From: Bacteroidota bacterium
GTDB lineage: Bacteria > Bacteroidota > Bacteroidia > UBA8524
Length of the DNA: 21,540 nt
Direction of reading: 5' to 3'
Assembly (NCBI GenBank): GCA_003531115.1
Contig: DQHT01000074.1
Span: 1 to 21,540, forward strand
Shown here piece after piece: positions 14,862 through 21,344 of this stretch. The position numbers were made by a program, and so were the translations under genes. The notes beneath the pieces are model-generated. The model did no database searches. It was given only the letters and a program-made list of their open reading frames with translations, and was not told where the DNA came from. Within the stretch, counting starts at the first letter, position 1. Each line of letters opens with the position of its first letter.

Positions 14862-16325
14862 CTAAAGTTGTTTTCGCAAGCGCGCTACGGGTATATTGAG
14901 TTGTTCGCGGTATTTCGCAACCGTTCGCCGGGCAATATTATAGCCCTTTTCCTTCAGGATCTCCATTAAACGTTCATCGGGCAGAGGCCGCGACTTGTCT
15001 TCGGCTTCTATGGCATCTTTCAGGATCTTTTTGACTTCTTTGTTCGAAACTTCTTCGCCATCGGCCGTGGTTATCCCTTCCGAAAAGAAAAATTTCAGGG
15101 CGATGATACCAAAATCCGTTTGTACATATTTGCTGTTAGCCACCCGGGAGATCGTTGATACATCAAGGCCTACCTCATCAGCGATGTCTTTGAGGATCAT
15201 GGGCTTGAGTTTGGTTTCATCCCCGTCTTCAAAAAATTCTCTCTGGTATTTTAATATCGCCCGCATGGTAGTGAGCAGCGTATTTTGCCTTTGTTTGATG
15301 GAATCAATAAACCACTTCGCCCCATCGAGCTTTTGTTTAATAAACTGAACGGTTTCCTTGAGGTCTTTGTTCTGTTTATCCGACTTTTCGTATGTTTTCA
15401 GCGTATCCATGTACGAACGGCTGATCTTCAATTCGGGAGCATTACGCGAATTCAGCGTTACTTCCAGGCCTTCATCGGTTTCCACTAAAATGAAGTCGGG
15501 AACAATATATTGTCCTTTCATTGAAGTAGATGTTTCTCCCGGTTTGGGGTTCAGTTTGGTGATGAGTTGGATCGCGTCACGCAATTCCTCTTCCCCCACT
15601 TTTAGGGAACGCATGAGCTTTTCATAATGTTTTTTGGTGAAATCATCCATATAATCACGGATAAGCCGCATGGCGAGATCAACCTCCGGGTGCACTTCCC
15701 GGTCTTTTCTTTTTAACTGAAGGATCAGGCATTCCTGCAGATCACGGGCCCCGATTCCCGGAGGGTCGAGGCGTTGTATTTTTTCCAGAATTTTTTCCAG
15801 TTCGGGAATGGTGGTGCTTACGTTTTGTGAAAAAGCGAGATCGTTGACGATGGCCGCCAGAGGCCGGCGCAGATAGCCGTCTTCGTCAATGCTGCCCACC
15901 AGTTGTTCGGCAAGAGCCTTTTCATGTTCATCGTTGACAATGGCCAGGATCTGTTCGAGCAAATTTTCATAAAAAGTGGAAGCCATGGCGATCGGCATCT
16001 CCTTCTTTTCTTCATCTCCTCCATCCTCATACAGGTGAAACCCGTCGGAATCATCTGCTCCGTCAGTATATTCAGAGATGTCGTATACATCATCGCCTTC
16101 GTAGATATCGTCATCCAGGTCTTCTACCTCGTCTTTGACATCCGTTTCCTCGTTCTGGAATTCGGCCTCATCGTCCTTTCCGGGTTCAAGTGCGGGGTTA
16201 TCTATAAGTTCCTGCTCTACTCTTTGCTCAAGATCTTGAGTGGTCAGCTGCAGCAGTTTGATGAACTGGATCTGCTGTGGTGACAGTTTTTGTAATAGTT
16301 TTTGACTGAGATTCTGTTTCAGCAT
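14862..16325 (-). CDS. rpoN: RNA polymerase sigma-54 factor
   Basis: Alternative sigma factor that recognises -24/-12 promoters and needs an AAA+ activator. The 487 residues show the Gln/Leu-rich region I (QKLLQKLSPQQIQFIKLLQL, about 8-27), a strongly acidic region II (about 50-110, with DLDDDIYEGDD), the core-binding region, a helix-turn-helix (about 375-400, DIADEVGLDVSTISRVANSK), and the RpoN box ARRTVAKYRE near residues 465-474. All parts are intact. No activator gene is in the window. It heads a three-gene unit with the PAP2-like and PaaG-like genes. Its promoter region is shared with asnS and carries a perfect -7 box on each strand. Confidence 0.97.
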   Translation of the reverse strand: MLKQNLSQKLLQKLSPQQIQFIKLLQLTTQDLEQRVEQELIDNPALEPGKDDEAEFQNEETDVKDEVEDLDDDIYEGDDVYDISEYTDGADDSDGFHLYEDGGDEEKKEMPIAMASTFYENLLEQILAIVNDEHEKALAEQLVGSIDEDGYLRRPLAAIVNDLAFSQNVSTTIPELEKILEKIQRLDPPGIGARDLQECLILQLKRKDREVHPEVDLAMRLIRDYMDDFTKKHYEKLMRSLKVGEEELRDAIQLITKLNPKPGETSTSMKGQYIVPDFILVETDEGLEVTLNSRNAPELKISRSYMDTLKTYEKSDKQNKDLKETVQFIKQKLDGAKWFIDSIKQRQNTLLTTMRAILKYQREFFEDGDETKLKPMILKDIADEVGLDVSTISRVANSKYVQTDFGIIALKFFFSEGITTADGEEVSNKEVKKILKDAIEAEDKSRPLPDERLMEILKEKGYNIARRTVAKYREQLNIPVARLRKQL

Positions 16326-16348
16326 GCCTTTGGGCCTCTTAAATGCTC

Positions 16349-16368
16349 CAAAAATAAGTCTATTTTTG
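16349..16368. promoter_or_regulatory. symmetric divergent promoter between rpoN and asnS
   Basis: CAAAAATAAGTCTATTTTTG is a perfect 8-bp inverted repeat with a 4-base spacer. Each arm is an exact TAnnTTTG box: TATTTTTG on the minus strand (16349-16356, toward rpoN) and on the plus strand (16361-16368, toward asnS). The start codons lie 23 bases (rpoN) and 32 bases (asnS) beyond the boxes. No TTG sits at the -33 distance on either side. Polymerase could not occupy both boxes at once, so the two genes may compete. Confidence 0.55.
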
Positions 16369-16400
16369 CCAAGATTTTTTGATAGAACACAATATAGCAG

Positions 16401-17915
16401 ATGTATATTAAAGATTTATCCCAATTAGAAGGGCAGGAAATAACGTTAAAAGGCTGGGTGGCAAATAGTCGCGAAAGCAAAGGATTGGTTTTTCTTATTC
16501 TGAGAGATGGTACAGGCATGTGCCAATGTATCGTCGATCTGAATAAGGTAGGGGATGAAATGTTCGAAAATGCACGGCGTTTGGGTAGCGAAAGTTCGCT
16601 GAGCCTGAGTGGAAATGTCGTTAAAGATGAGCGGCAGATCGGAGGGTTCGAAGTGCATGTGTCCTCTTTGGAAGTCTATCAATACACAGAAAATTATCCG
16701 ATAGCCAAAAAAGAACATGGGGTAGATTTTTTGATGGATCACCGTCACCTTTGGCTGAGAAGTCAACGTCAATGGGCCATCATGCGTATCCGGAATGAGA
16801 TCAGTTTCGCCATCCATCGTTTTTTTCAGGAGCGGGAGTTTGTACAAATGGATGCGCCGCTTTTTACAGGCAACGCCTGCGAAGGAACCACGAATTTATT
16901 TGAAACAGAATTTTACGGGGAGCAAGCGTATTTGTCGCAATCCGGACAATTATACGGAGAGGCGATGGCCATGGCTCTGGGCAGGATCTATACTTTCGGG
17001 CCTACTTTCCGGGCTGAAAAATCAAAGACCCGCCGCCATCTTTCTGAGTTTTGGATGATAGAGCCCGAAATGGCTTTTTATGATCTTTTTGATAATATGG
17101 ATCTTATTGAAGAGTTCCTTCGTTTTATCACTCAGGAAATCGTGAGCCGTTGTGAAAAGGAACTGGCGATCATTGGTCGTGATGTGGAAATGCTGAAAAA
17201 GGTAAGCGCCCCATTTCCGCGGCTTACGTATGATGAAGCGGTACGTATTATAAAAGGAGAACAGGATGTTGACGGGAAAAATGCCATCAAAACCCTGGAA
17301 GGTGACTTAGCCCGGGTTCATGCCCGGATTGAGGAAGTAAAAAAGGAGATCGCCGACAGAGAGCAGCGTATCACCACTCCCGGAATGAAAAAGGGCGAAA
17401 TTGCTTTCAATCAGAAAAAGATCGATGAACTTAAAGGGGAGCTGAGGGATCTTGAAGAGGATTCGCGCAATATTCCCCAATGGCTTGAATCAGCAAGAAG
17501 CTTTGAATATGGAAATGATTTTGGCGGTTCGGATGAAACGGTATTGACCCGTATGTTCGAGGTGCCGATCATGGTATATAACTGGCCTCACGCTGTTAAA
17601 GCCTTTTATTTAAAACGTGACCCTGAAAATGAAGCTTTTGCCCGGGGGGTTGATGTACTCGCGCCCGAAGGTTATGGCGAAATTGTTGGTGGAGGAGAGA
17701 GGGAGACCGACCTGGAAAAAGTAAAGAATAAAATTATTGAACACGAGCTCCCTATGCATGAGTTTGAATGGTACCTGGACCTGCGTCGTTATGGATCAGT
17801 TACCCACAGCGGTTTCGGATTGGGACTGGAGCGTATGGTAGCCTGGATATGCAAGTTGCCCCATGTGCGCGAAACCATTCCATTCCCGCGGATGTACGGC
17901 AGACTTTTTCCATAA
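16401..17915 (+). CDS. asnS: asparaginyl-tRNA synthetase with coiled-coil insertion
   Basis: Class IIb synthetase charging tRNA-Asn, cytoplasmic. In order: the OB-fold anticodon-binding domain (about 1-115; LKGWVANSRESKGLVFLILRD), motif 1 (about 140-155), motif 2 FRAEKSKTRRHLSEFW (about 203-218), and motif 3 GFGLGLERMVAW (about 471-482), ending IPFPRMYGRLFP. The motif 2 and C-terminal forms follow the Bacillus-type AsnRS and separate it from AspRS and LysRS. At 504 residues it is longer than the E. coli enzyme (466). The excess is a charged segment of about 65 residues (about 290-355, LARVHARIEEVKKEIADREQ and KKIDELKGELRDLEED) that should form a helical hairpin, inserted in the catalytic domain between motifs 2 and 3. 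It has its own promoter and no operon partner. Confidence 0.95.
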   Translation: MYIKDLSQLEGQEITLKGWVANSRESKGLVFLILRDGTGMCQCIVDLNKVGDEMFENARRLGSESSLSLSGNVVKDERQIGGFEVHVSSLEVYQYTENYPIAKKEHGVDFLMDHRHLWLRSQRQWAIMRIRNEISFAIHRFFQEREFVQMDAPLFTGNACEGTTNLFETEFYGEQAYLSQSGQLYGEAMAMALGRIYTFGPTFRAEKSKTRRHLSEFWMIEPEMAFYDLFDNMDLIEEFLRFITQEIVSRCEKELAIIGRDVEMLKKVSAPFPRLTYDEAVRIIKGEQDVDGKNAIKTLEGDLARVHARIEEVKKEIADREQRITTPGMKKGEIAFNQKKIDELKGELRDLEEDSRNIPQWLESARSFEYGNDFGGSDETVLTRMFEVPIMVYNWPHAVKAFYLKRDPENEAFARGVDVLAPEGYGEIVGGGERETDLEKVKNKIIEHELPMHEFEWYLDLRRYGSVTHSGFGLGLERMVAWICKLPHVRETIPFPRMYGRLFP

Positions 17916-17920
17916 TTGGG

Positions 17921-17946
17921 AAAAAACCCTCCCATAATGAGAGGGT
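17921..17946. terminator. hairpin after asnS, with T tract on the minus strand
   Basis: ACCCTC (17926-17931) and GAGGGT (17941-17946) pair perfectly around a 9-base loop, 10 bases after the asnS stop. A run of six A precedes it (17921-17926), so on the minus strand it reads as a hairpin followed by six T, a better terminator than on the plus strand, where only ATTG follows. It may end asnS transcripts weakly and block antisense transcripts more strongly. Confidence 0.55.
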
Positions 17947-18025
17947 ATTGCAAAAAACGAACAGAGTAGAAAGGCCATATTTTCCCTGTTTACGGGCATT
18001 TTATGGAATTGGCACATTTTTTCGC

Positions 18026-18033
18026 TATATTTG
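18026..18033 (+). promoter_or_regulatory. -7 box in the asnS-ppx gap
   Basis: TATATTTG matches TAnnTTTG exactly and would start a transcript near 18039. TTG at 18009-18011 is only 14 bases upstream, closer than usual for a -33 element. The same TTGGCAC (18009-18015) is a perfect sigma-54 -24 element, but the GC that would serve as -12 (18024-18025) is one base too far away. Confidence 0.4.
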
Positions 18034-18038
18034 AACAG

Positions 18039-18103
18039 GATTAGTAATTTTTGGTTCATAGTTGAGCGAAGGCGGGTTGGCAACGACCCGCTTTTCGTAT
18101 TTA
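18039..18103 (+). ncRNA. candidate small RNA ending in a hairpin
   Basis: If transcription starts after the -7 box at 18026-18033, it gives an RNA of about 60-65 bases ending in a strong hairpin. GCGGGT (18072-18077) pairs with ACCCGC (18086-18091); the stem extends outward with A-T, G-T and G-C pairs and one bulged T to about 12 bp (18066-18098). TATTTAAT follows. No reading frame of note lies inside. It could equally be the leader of ppx, whose TTG start is at 18188. I know no RNA family with this shape. Confidence 0.35.
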
Positions 18104-18110
18104 ATCCCCT

Positions 18111-18173
18111 CCCGATTTTCCACCCCTGTGGAAATTTATCTCAAAAACAGCCCCGATTTTCAGCTAATTTAGC
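18111..18173. promoter_or_regulatory. dyads and direct repeat upstream of ppx
   Basis: Three elements lie close together. CCCGATTTTC occurs twice, at 18111-18120 and 18152-18161, exactly 41 bases apart (about four helical turns). Between them, TTTCCACCCCTGTGGAAA (18117-18134) is a perfect 7-bp inverted repeat with a 4-base spacer. GCTAATTTAGC (18163-18173) is a perfect 5-bp dyad overlapping a one-mismatch -7 box, TAATTTAG (18165-18172), that would fit ppx. This is probably the ppx control region. Confidence 0.4.
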
Positions 18174-18187
18174 GGGAAATTAATTCT

Positions 18188-19075
18188 TTGAAGCTAGCCG
18201 CCATTGATATAGGGTCAAACGCCATTCGTTTAATGATCGTTCGGGTATTTCCGGGGAAGAAGACGGTTGACTTTAAAAAAGTTGAATTTATCCGGATCCC
18301 CTTACGCCTTGGCGATGATGTGTTCACCCAGGGCAAAATCGAAAGCGAAAAAAAGAAATTGTTTATCATGTCTATGCAGGCTTTTAAGCTGATCATGGAT
18401 ATTCACGGGGTACAGCATTATCTGGCCTGTGCGACCAGCGCCATGCGTGAAGCCCAAAATGGGAAAAGCATCACAGACACCGTCAGGAAGAAATTTGACC
18501 TGAAGATCAATATCATCAGTGGGGAAGAAGAATCGCGTTTGATCCTGCAATCGGTTATGGAATCCATCAAGAGCAAGGGAAACTTTATCCTGATCGATGT
18601 GGGTGGCGGAAGTACGGAAATTACCTTCATCCATAACGGTGTTCCCCGCGAATCACGCTCCTTTCCCCTCGGTACGGTTCGATTGATGGATGGACAGGTA
18701 AAAATGGAGATTTGGGAAGAAATGGAGAAATGGGTGAGTAAACAGGCCAGTCCGTTTAAAAAGATCAGGGCATTGGGTACAGGAGGTAATATTAGCAAAC
18801 TGTATCGGATGAGTGGTTCCCAGCAGAAAGCGGAGTATATGTCCATCACCCAACTGCAAAACTTACTTTCGAAAATTGAGGCCCTCCCGATCAAAGAGCG
18901 CATTTATCGTTTACGGCTTAACCCCGACCGCGCCGATGTGATCGAACATGCCGCCCTCATTTACCTGAAGATCATGCAATGGGCCCATGTATCAGAAATT
19001 ATTACCCCACAGGCCGGATTGAAAGAAGGGTTGATCCTGGAGATCTACAATAAGGTAAGCTCACAGAAGAAATAG
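18188..19075 (+). CDS. ppx: Ppx/GppA-family exopolyphosphatase
   Basis: Hydrolyses terminal phosphate from polyphosphate or pppGpp; cytoplasmic. The actin-like ATPase fold is visible: phosphate-binding AAIDIGSNAIRLMI (residues 4-17), ATSAMREAQNG, ISGEEESRLI, the second phosphate loop LIDVGGGSTEITF (about 138-150), PLGTVRLMDG, and ALGTGGNISKL (about 198-208). At 295 residues it is the short two-domain form, without the extra C-terminal HD domain of E. coli Ppx. The start is a TTG at 18188, only five codons before DIGSN; no ATG or GTG lies in a suitable place. The 3' end overlaps the convergent ubiA-type gene by 15 bases. Ppx and GppA cannot be told apart by eye. Confidence 0.92.
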   Translation: MKLAAIDIGSNAIRLMIVRVFPGKKTVDFKKVEFIRIPLRLGDDVFTQGKIESEKKKLFIMSMQAFKLIMDIHGVQHYLACATSAMREAQNGKSITDTVRKKFDLKINIISGEEESRLILQSVMESIKSKGNFILIDVGGGSTEITFIHNGVPRESRSFPLGTVRLMDGQVKMEIWEEMEKWVSKQASPFKKIRALGTGGNISKLYRMSGSQQKAEYMSITQLQNLLSKIEALPIKERIYRLRLNPDRADVIEHAALIYLKIMQWAHVSEIITPQAGLKEGLILEIYNKVSSQKK

Positions 19076-19978
19076 TAGACCCAGTAGCCCGCCTAGCATC
19101 AGCAGCTTGGCCATACGGCTCAAACTTTTCCAATTAATCTGTTCTGAATTTTTTAGTAGTCCGAAATGGATGAGGAAAAGAAAGGGCAGGGTGAGCACCG
19201 CAAATCCGCTCAATTTGACTCCATCACGTCCATCCATAATTAAGAAGACAAACATACAGGCTAATAAGACGAATGCTACGGCCAGAGCTACTTTTTTACT
19301 TGCAACCGGTCCATAAACCACAGCCAGGGTTTTCATGCCACTTTTCGTGTCGCCTTCCACATCCTGGGCATCCTTGATAATTTCCCTGAGCAAATTACTT
19401 AACGCGGCAAAGGCCGTATAAAAAATCAGGGTAAACATCAACGGCCGCTTATCTTCAAGCATCAGCAGCGCTTCTTTTTCGGCCAATGGAACGATCCATA
19501 TTACAGCAGCACATAAAAGCGAAACCAATACATTCCCCCAAAGCACACTTCCCTTTAAGTTCCGGGAATAAAGCCGGAGCAAAAATACCATCAGCAGATA
19601 GATCCATATCCAATAGGTAGTAGCGTCCGTATTCCAATCGAGGTAAGTGGCAAGCAGGAAACCTACAAGCAACAAAACAAGGTAGATCGCTTTGGCCCGC
19701 ATTTCCGTGATCCAAACGCCAATAGCCTGTTTACGGGGTTTGTTTTGGGCATCCGTTTTTTGGTCATAAATATCATTGATCACATAGCCGGAAAATGTGA
19801 CGATAAGGGTATACAGGGTAAGGAGTACAAAAGAAAGCGAATCCATAGAAAGCAAAAGGCCTTCTTGCGCCAGTGCAGGGGCGATTAGTCCATAGCGCAG
19901 CACTGCGAGGGTTAAACTAACGATCAACAAATTGGACCAGCGTAACCAGAGAAAGAATTGGATTGGAGAAGGGTTCAT
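19061..19978 (-). CDS. UbiA-family prenyltransferase, DGGGP-synthase-like
   Basis: Integral membrane prenyltransferase of 305 residues with about eight or nine helices. Both Asp-rich diphosphate-binding motifs are intact: NDIYDQKTD (Asn68, Asp69, Asp72, Asp76) and KDAQDVEGDTKSG (Asp203, Asp206, Asp210). The second motif (REIIKD-x2-DVEGD-x2-x-G-x2-TL) is closest to geranylgeranylglyceryl-phosphate geranylgeranyltransferases and related Bacteroidota proteins, rather than to MenA or UbiA proper. The ATG at 19976-19978 lies 10 bases from a perfect -7 box (19989-19996). It is divergent from a geranylgeranyl-reductase-like gene, which suggests a shared prenyl lipid or quinone pathway. Its substrate is not settled by sequence. 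Confidence 0.88.
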   Translation of the reverse strand: MNPSPIQFFLWLRWSNLLIVSLTLAVLRYGLIAPALAQEGLLLSMDSLSFVLLTLYTLIVTFSGYVINDIYDQKTDAQNKPRKQAIGVWITEMRAKAIYLVLLLVGFLLATYLDWNTDATTYWIWIYLLMVFLLRLYSRNLKGSVLWGNVLVSLLCAAVIWIVPLAEKEALLMLEDKRPLMFTLIFYTAFAALSNLLREIIKDAQDVEGDTKSGMKTLAVVYGPVASKKVALAVAFVLLACMFVFLIMDGRDGVKLSGFAVLTLPFLFLIHFGLLKNSEQINWKSLSRMAKLLMLGGLLGLLFLL

Positions 19979-19988
19979 TGCCTGTTGC

Positions 19989-20023
19989 CAAAGGTAATGG
20001 ATTGTAGCAAAATGCTATATTTG
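19989..20023. promoter_or_regulatory. back-to-back promoters of the prenyltransferase and reductase genes
   Basis: TACCTTTG on the minus strand (19989-19996) and TATATTTG on the plus strand (20016-20023) are both exact -7 boxes, 19 bases apart. Each lies 9-10 bases from the start codon of its gene (19978 and 20033), which implies nearly leaderless messages. The dyad TAGCA-AAA-TGCTA (20005-20017) lies between and partly over them and could bind a shared regulator. Confidence 0.6.
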
Positions 20024-20032
20024 ACACCGAAT

Positions 20033-21283
20033 ATGAAAGAAGCAAGGGATGATTCCCCGGAATGGGACATCATTATCGTCGGAGCTGGTCCGGCAGGTAC
20101 AGCAGCGGCACTCGAAACCCTGAATAAAAAGTATAAAGTGGCTTTGATGGACAAAGCTACTTTTCCCAGAGACAAAATATGTGGAGATGCATTGAGTCCG
20201 GATGTTATTCAGCAGTTTGCCCGGATCCTTCCCTCGCTTGCTGAACGCTTTGCTGCCCTGGAAGCCAAACAGGAAATAGACGGACTTCGTACCATTGCCC
20301 CCAACAAAAAACAGCTTGATATTAAGTTGAATGGCAGGCAAATGGAAAAAGGATACGTTGTTTCCCGCCTTGACCTGGATGCCCTGATGATGGATGAAGT
20401 AAAAAGCCACCCTGAAATTCAGGTTTTTGAAGATACGGAGATCCTGGCTATTCGTCATGTTGGTCAATTTTTACGTATCGAAACAAGCAAAGGCTTTTTT
20501 AGCACGCGTATCCTTATTGGTGCCGACGGGAACCATTCCATCGTGGCGAAACTTTTAGGCGGCCGGCAATCCATCGACCGCAAACACCATTGTGCTGCCA
20601 TGCGGCAATATTTTGAAAATGTCGACTGGCCCGAAGGACGTTCCCTTATTGAACTTCATTTTATGAACGAGATCCTGCCCGGGTATCTCTGGGTATTCCC
20701 TATGGCAAATAATCGGGCAAACGTGGGCATAGGGATGCTCTCTTCCGATGTGAGCAAACGCAAAGTAAACCTGAAAAAGGTACTCGAACATCAGTTGGCT
20801 ACGCATCCTGAACTGGCGCCCCGCTTTGCCAATGCACGTCCACTTGAAACAGCCAAGGGATTTGGAATCCCGATCGGTTCGCGGCGTTATGCCCTTTCCG
20901 GAAAAAACTATTTACTGGCCGGCGACGCTGCCCGTATCGTGGACCCGCTTTCCGGAGAAGGGATAGGCAATGCCCTACGCAGCGGAAGGTTTGCAGGAAA
21001 GCATGCACTTTTAGCCCTGGAGGCCAATCGTTTTGATGCGGGTTTTTTAAAAGCATATGATGAAAAGCTCTATTCGATGATCGGTGATGAGTTGCGGATC
21101 AGTCGCTTCTTACAAAAATCATTTCGCTATAGAGGAACATTAAACTTCCTTATTAATCTGACAACGGGCAGCAAAAAGTTCAGAAGCCTGATCCATTTGC
21201 TCCTTGAGGAGACGAATTTTTTTACCGAATGGGCACGTTTATCTTATTATAAACGGCTGATTACCAAAAAACGAAAACTTTAA
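20033..21283 (+). CDS. geranylgeranyl-reductase-family FAD-dependent oxidoreductase
   Basis: Flavoprotein of 416 residues that most likely saturates double bonds of a prenyl chain. FAD motifs: DIIIVGAGPAG (12-22), RDKICGDALSP with the family's conserved Cys50, the GADG-x-HS motif, and LLAGDAARIVDPLSGEGIGNA. The substrate-site pattern Y-x-W-x-FP is present as LPGYLWVFP, which favours geranylgeranyl reductase over other group A flavin hydroxylases. A start at 19958 is possible, but it would overlap the divergent gene and contain its promoter. The ATG at 20033 lies just after a -7 box and leaves 11 residues before the FAD strand, as is usual. Paired divergently with a UbiA-family prenyltransferase. 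Confidence 0.9.
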   Translation: MKEARDDSPEWDIIIVGAGPAGTAAALETLNKKYKVALMDKATFPRDKICGDALSPDVIQQFARILPSLAERFAALEAKQEIDGLRTIAPNKKQLDIKLNGRQMEKGYVVSRLDLDALMMDEVKSHPEIQVFEDTEILAIRHVGQFLRIETSKGFFSTRILIGADGNHSIVAKLLGGRQSIDRKHHCAAMRQYFENVDWPEGRSLIELHFMNEILPGYLWVFPMANNRANVGIGMLSSDVSKRKVNLKKVLEHQLATHPELAPRFANARPLETAKGFGIPIGSRRYALSGKNYLLAGDAARIVDPLSGEGIGNALRSGRFAGKHALLALEANRFDAGFLKAYDEKLYSMIGDELRISRFLQKSFRYRGTLNFLINLTTGSKKFRSLIHLLLEETNFFTEWARLSYYKRLITKKRKL

Positions 21284-21286
21284 GAA

Positions 21287-21317
21287 TTGGATACGCAACT
21301 TATAGGTGTTATTTTTG
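21287..21317 (+). promoter_or_regulatory. full Bacteroidota-type promoter (-33 TTG, -7 TATTTTTG)
   Basis: TTG at 21287-21289 and TATTTTTG at 21310-21317 are separated by exactly 20 bases, the spacing expected for the primary Bacteroidota sigma factor. The transcript would start near 21323, about 22 bases before the ATG at 21345. ATAGGT (21302-21307) and ACCTAT (21334-21339) form a 6-bp inverted repeat across the -7 box. Confidence 0.75.
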
Positions 21318-21344
21318 TCCTATTATAAGTAGTACCTATTTTTA

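Noticed and set aside
18009..18026. Sigma-54 promoter TTGGCAC with TTCGC downstream
   Set aside because: The -24 element is perfect, but the GC of the -12 element is one base too far away, a spacing sigma-54 tolerates poorly. A normal -7 box overlaps.
17796..18083. Minus-strand frame of 95 codons across the asnS end
   Set aside because: It runs antisense through the conserved asnS C terminus and then structured noncoding DNA, and has no recognisable protein features.
18117..18134. DnaA-box-like sequence (TGTGGAA) in the dyad before ppx
   Set aside because: It departs from TTATCCACA in both arms; there is no AT-rich unwinding region, no cluster of boxes and no dnaA/dnaN nearby, so it is not an origin.
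19061..19075. 15-base overlap of ppx and the prenyltransferase gene as a frameshift sign
   Set aside because: Both proteins end normally; short tail-to-tail overlaps are common.
19958..20032. N-terminal extension of the reductase from ATG 19958
   Set aside because: It would overlap the divergent prenyltransferase gene and contain both -7 boxes; the 25 extra residues look random.
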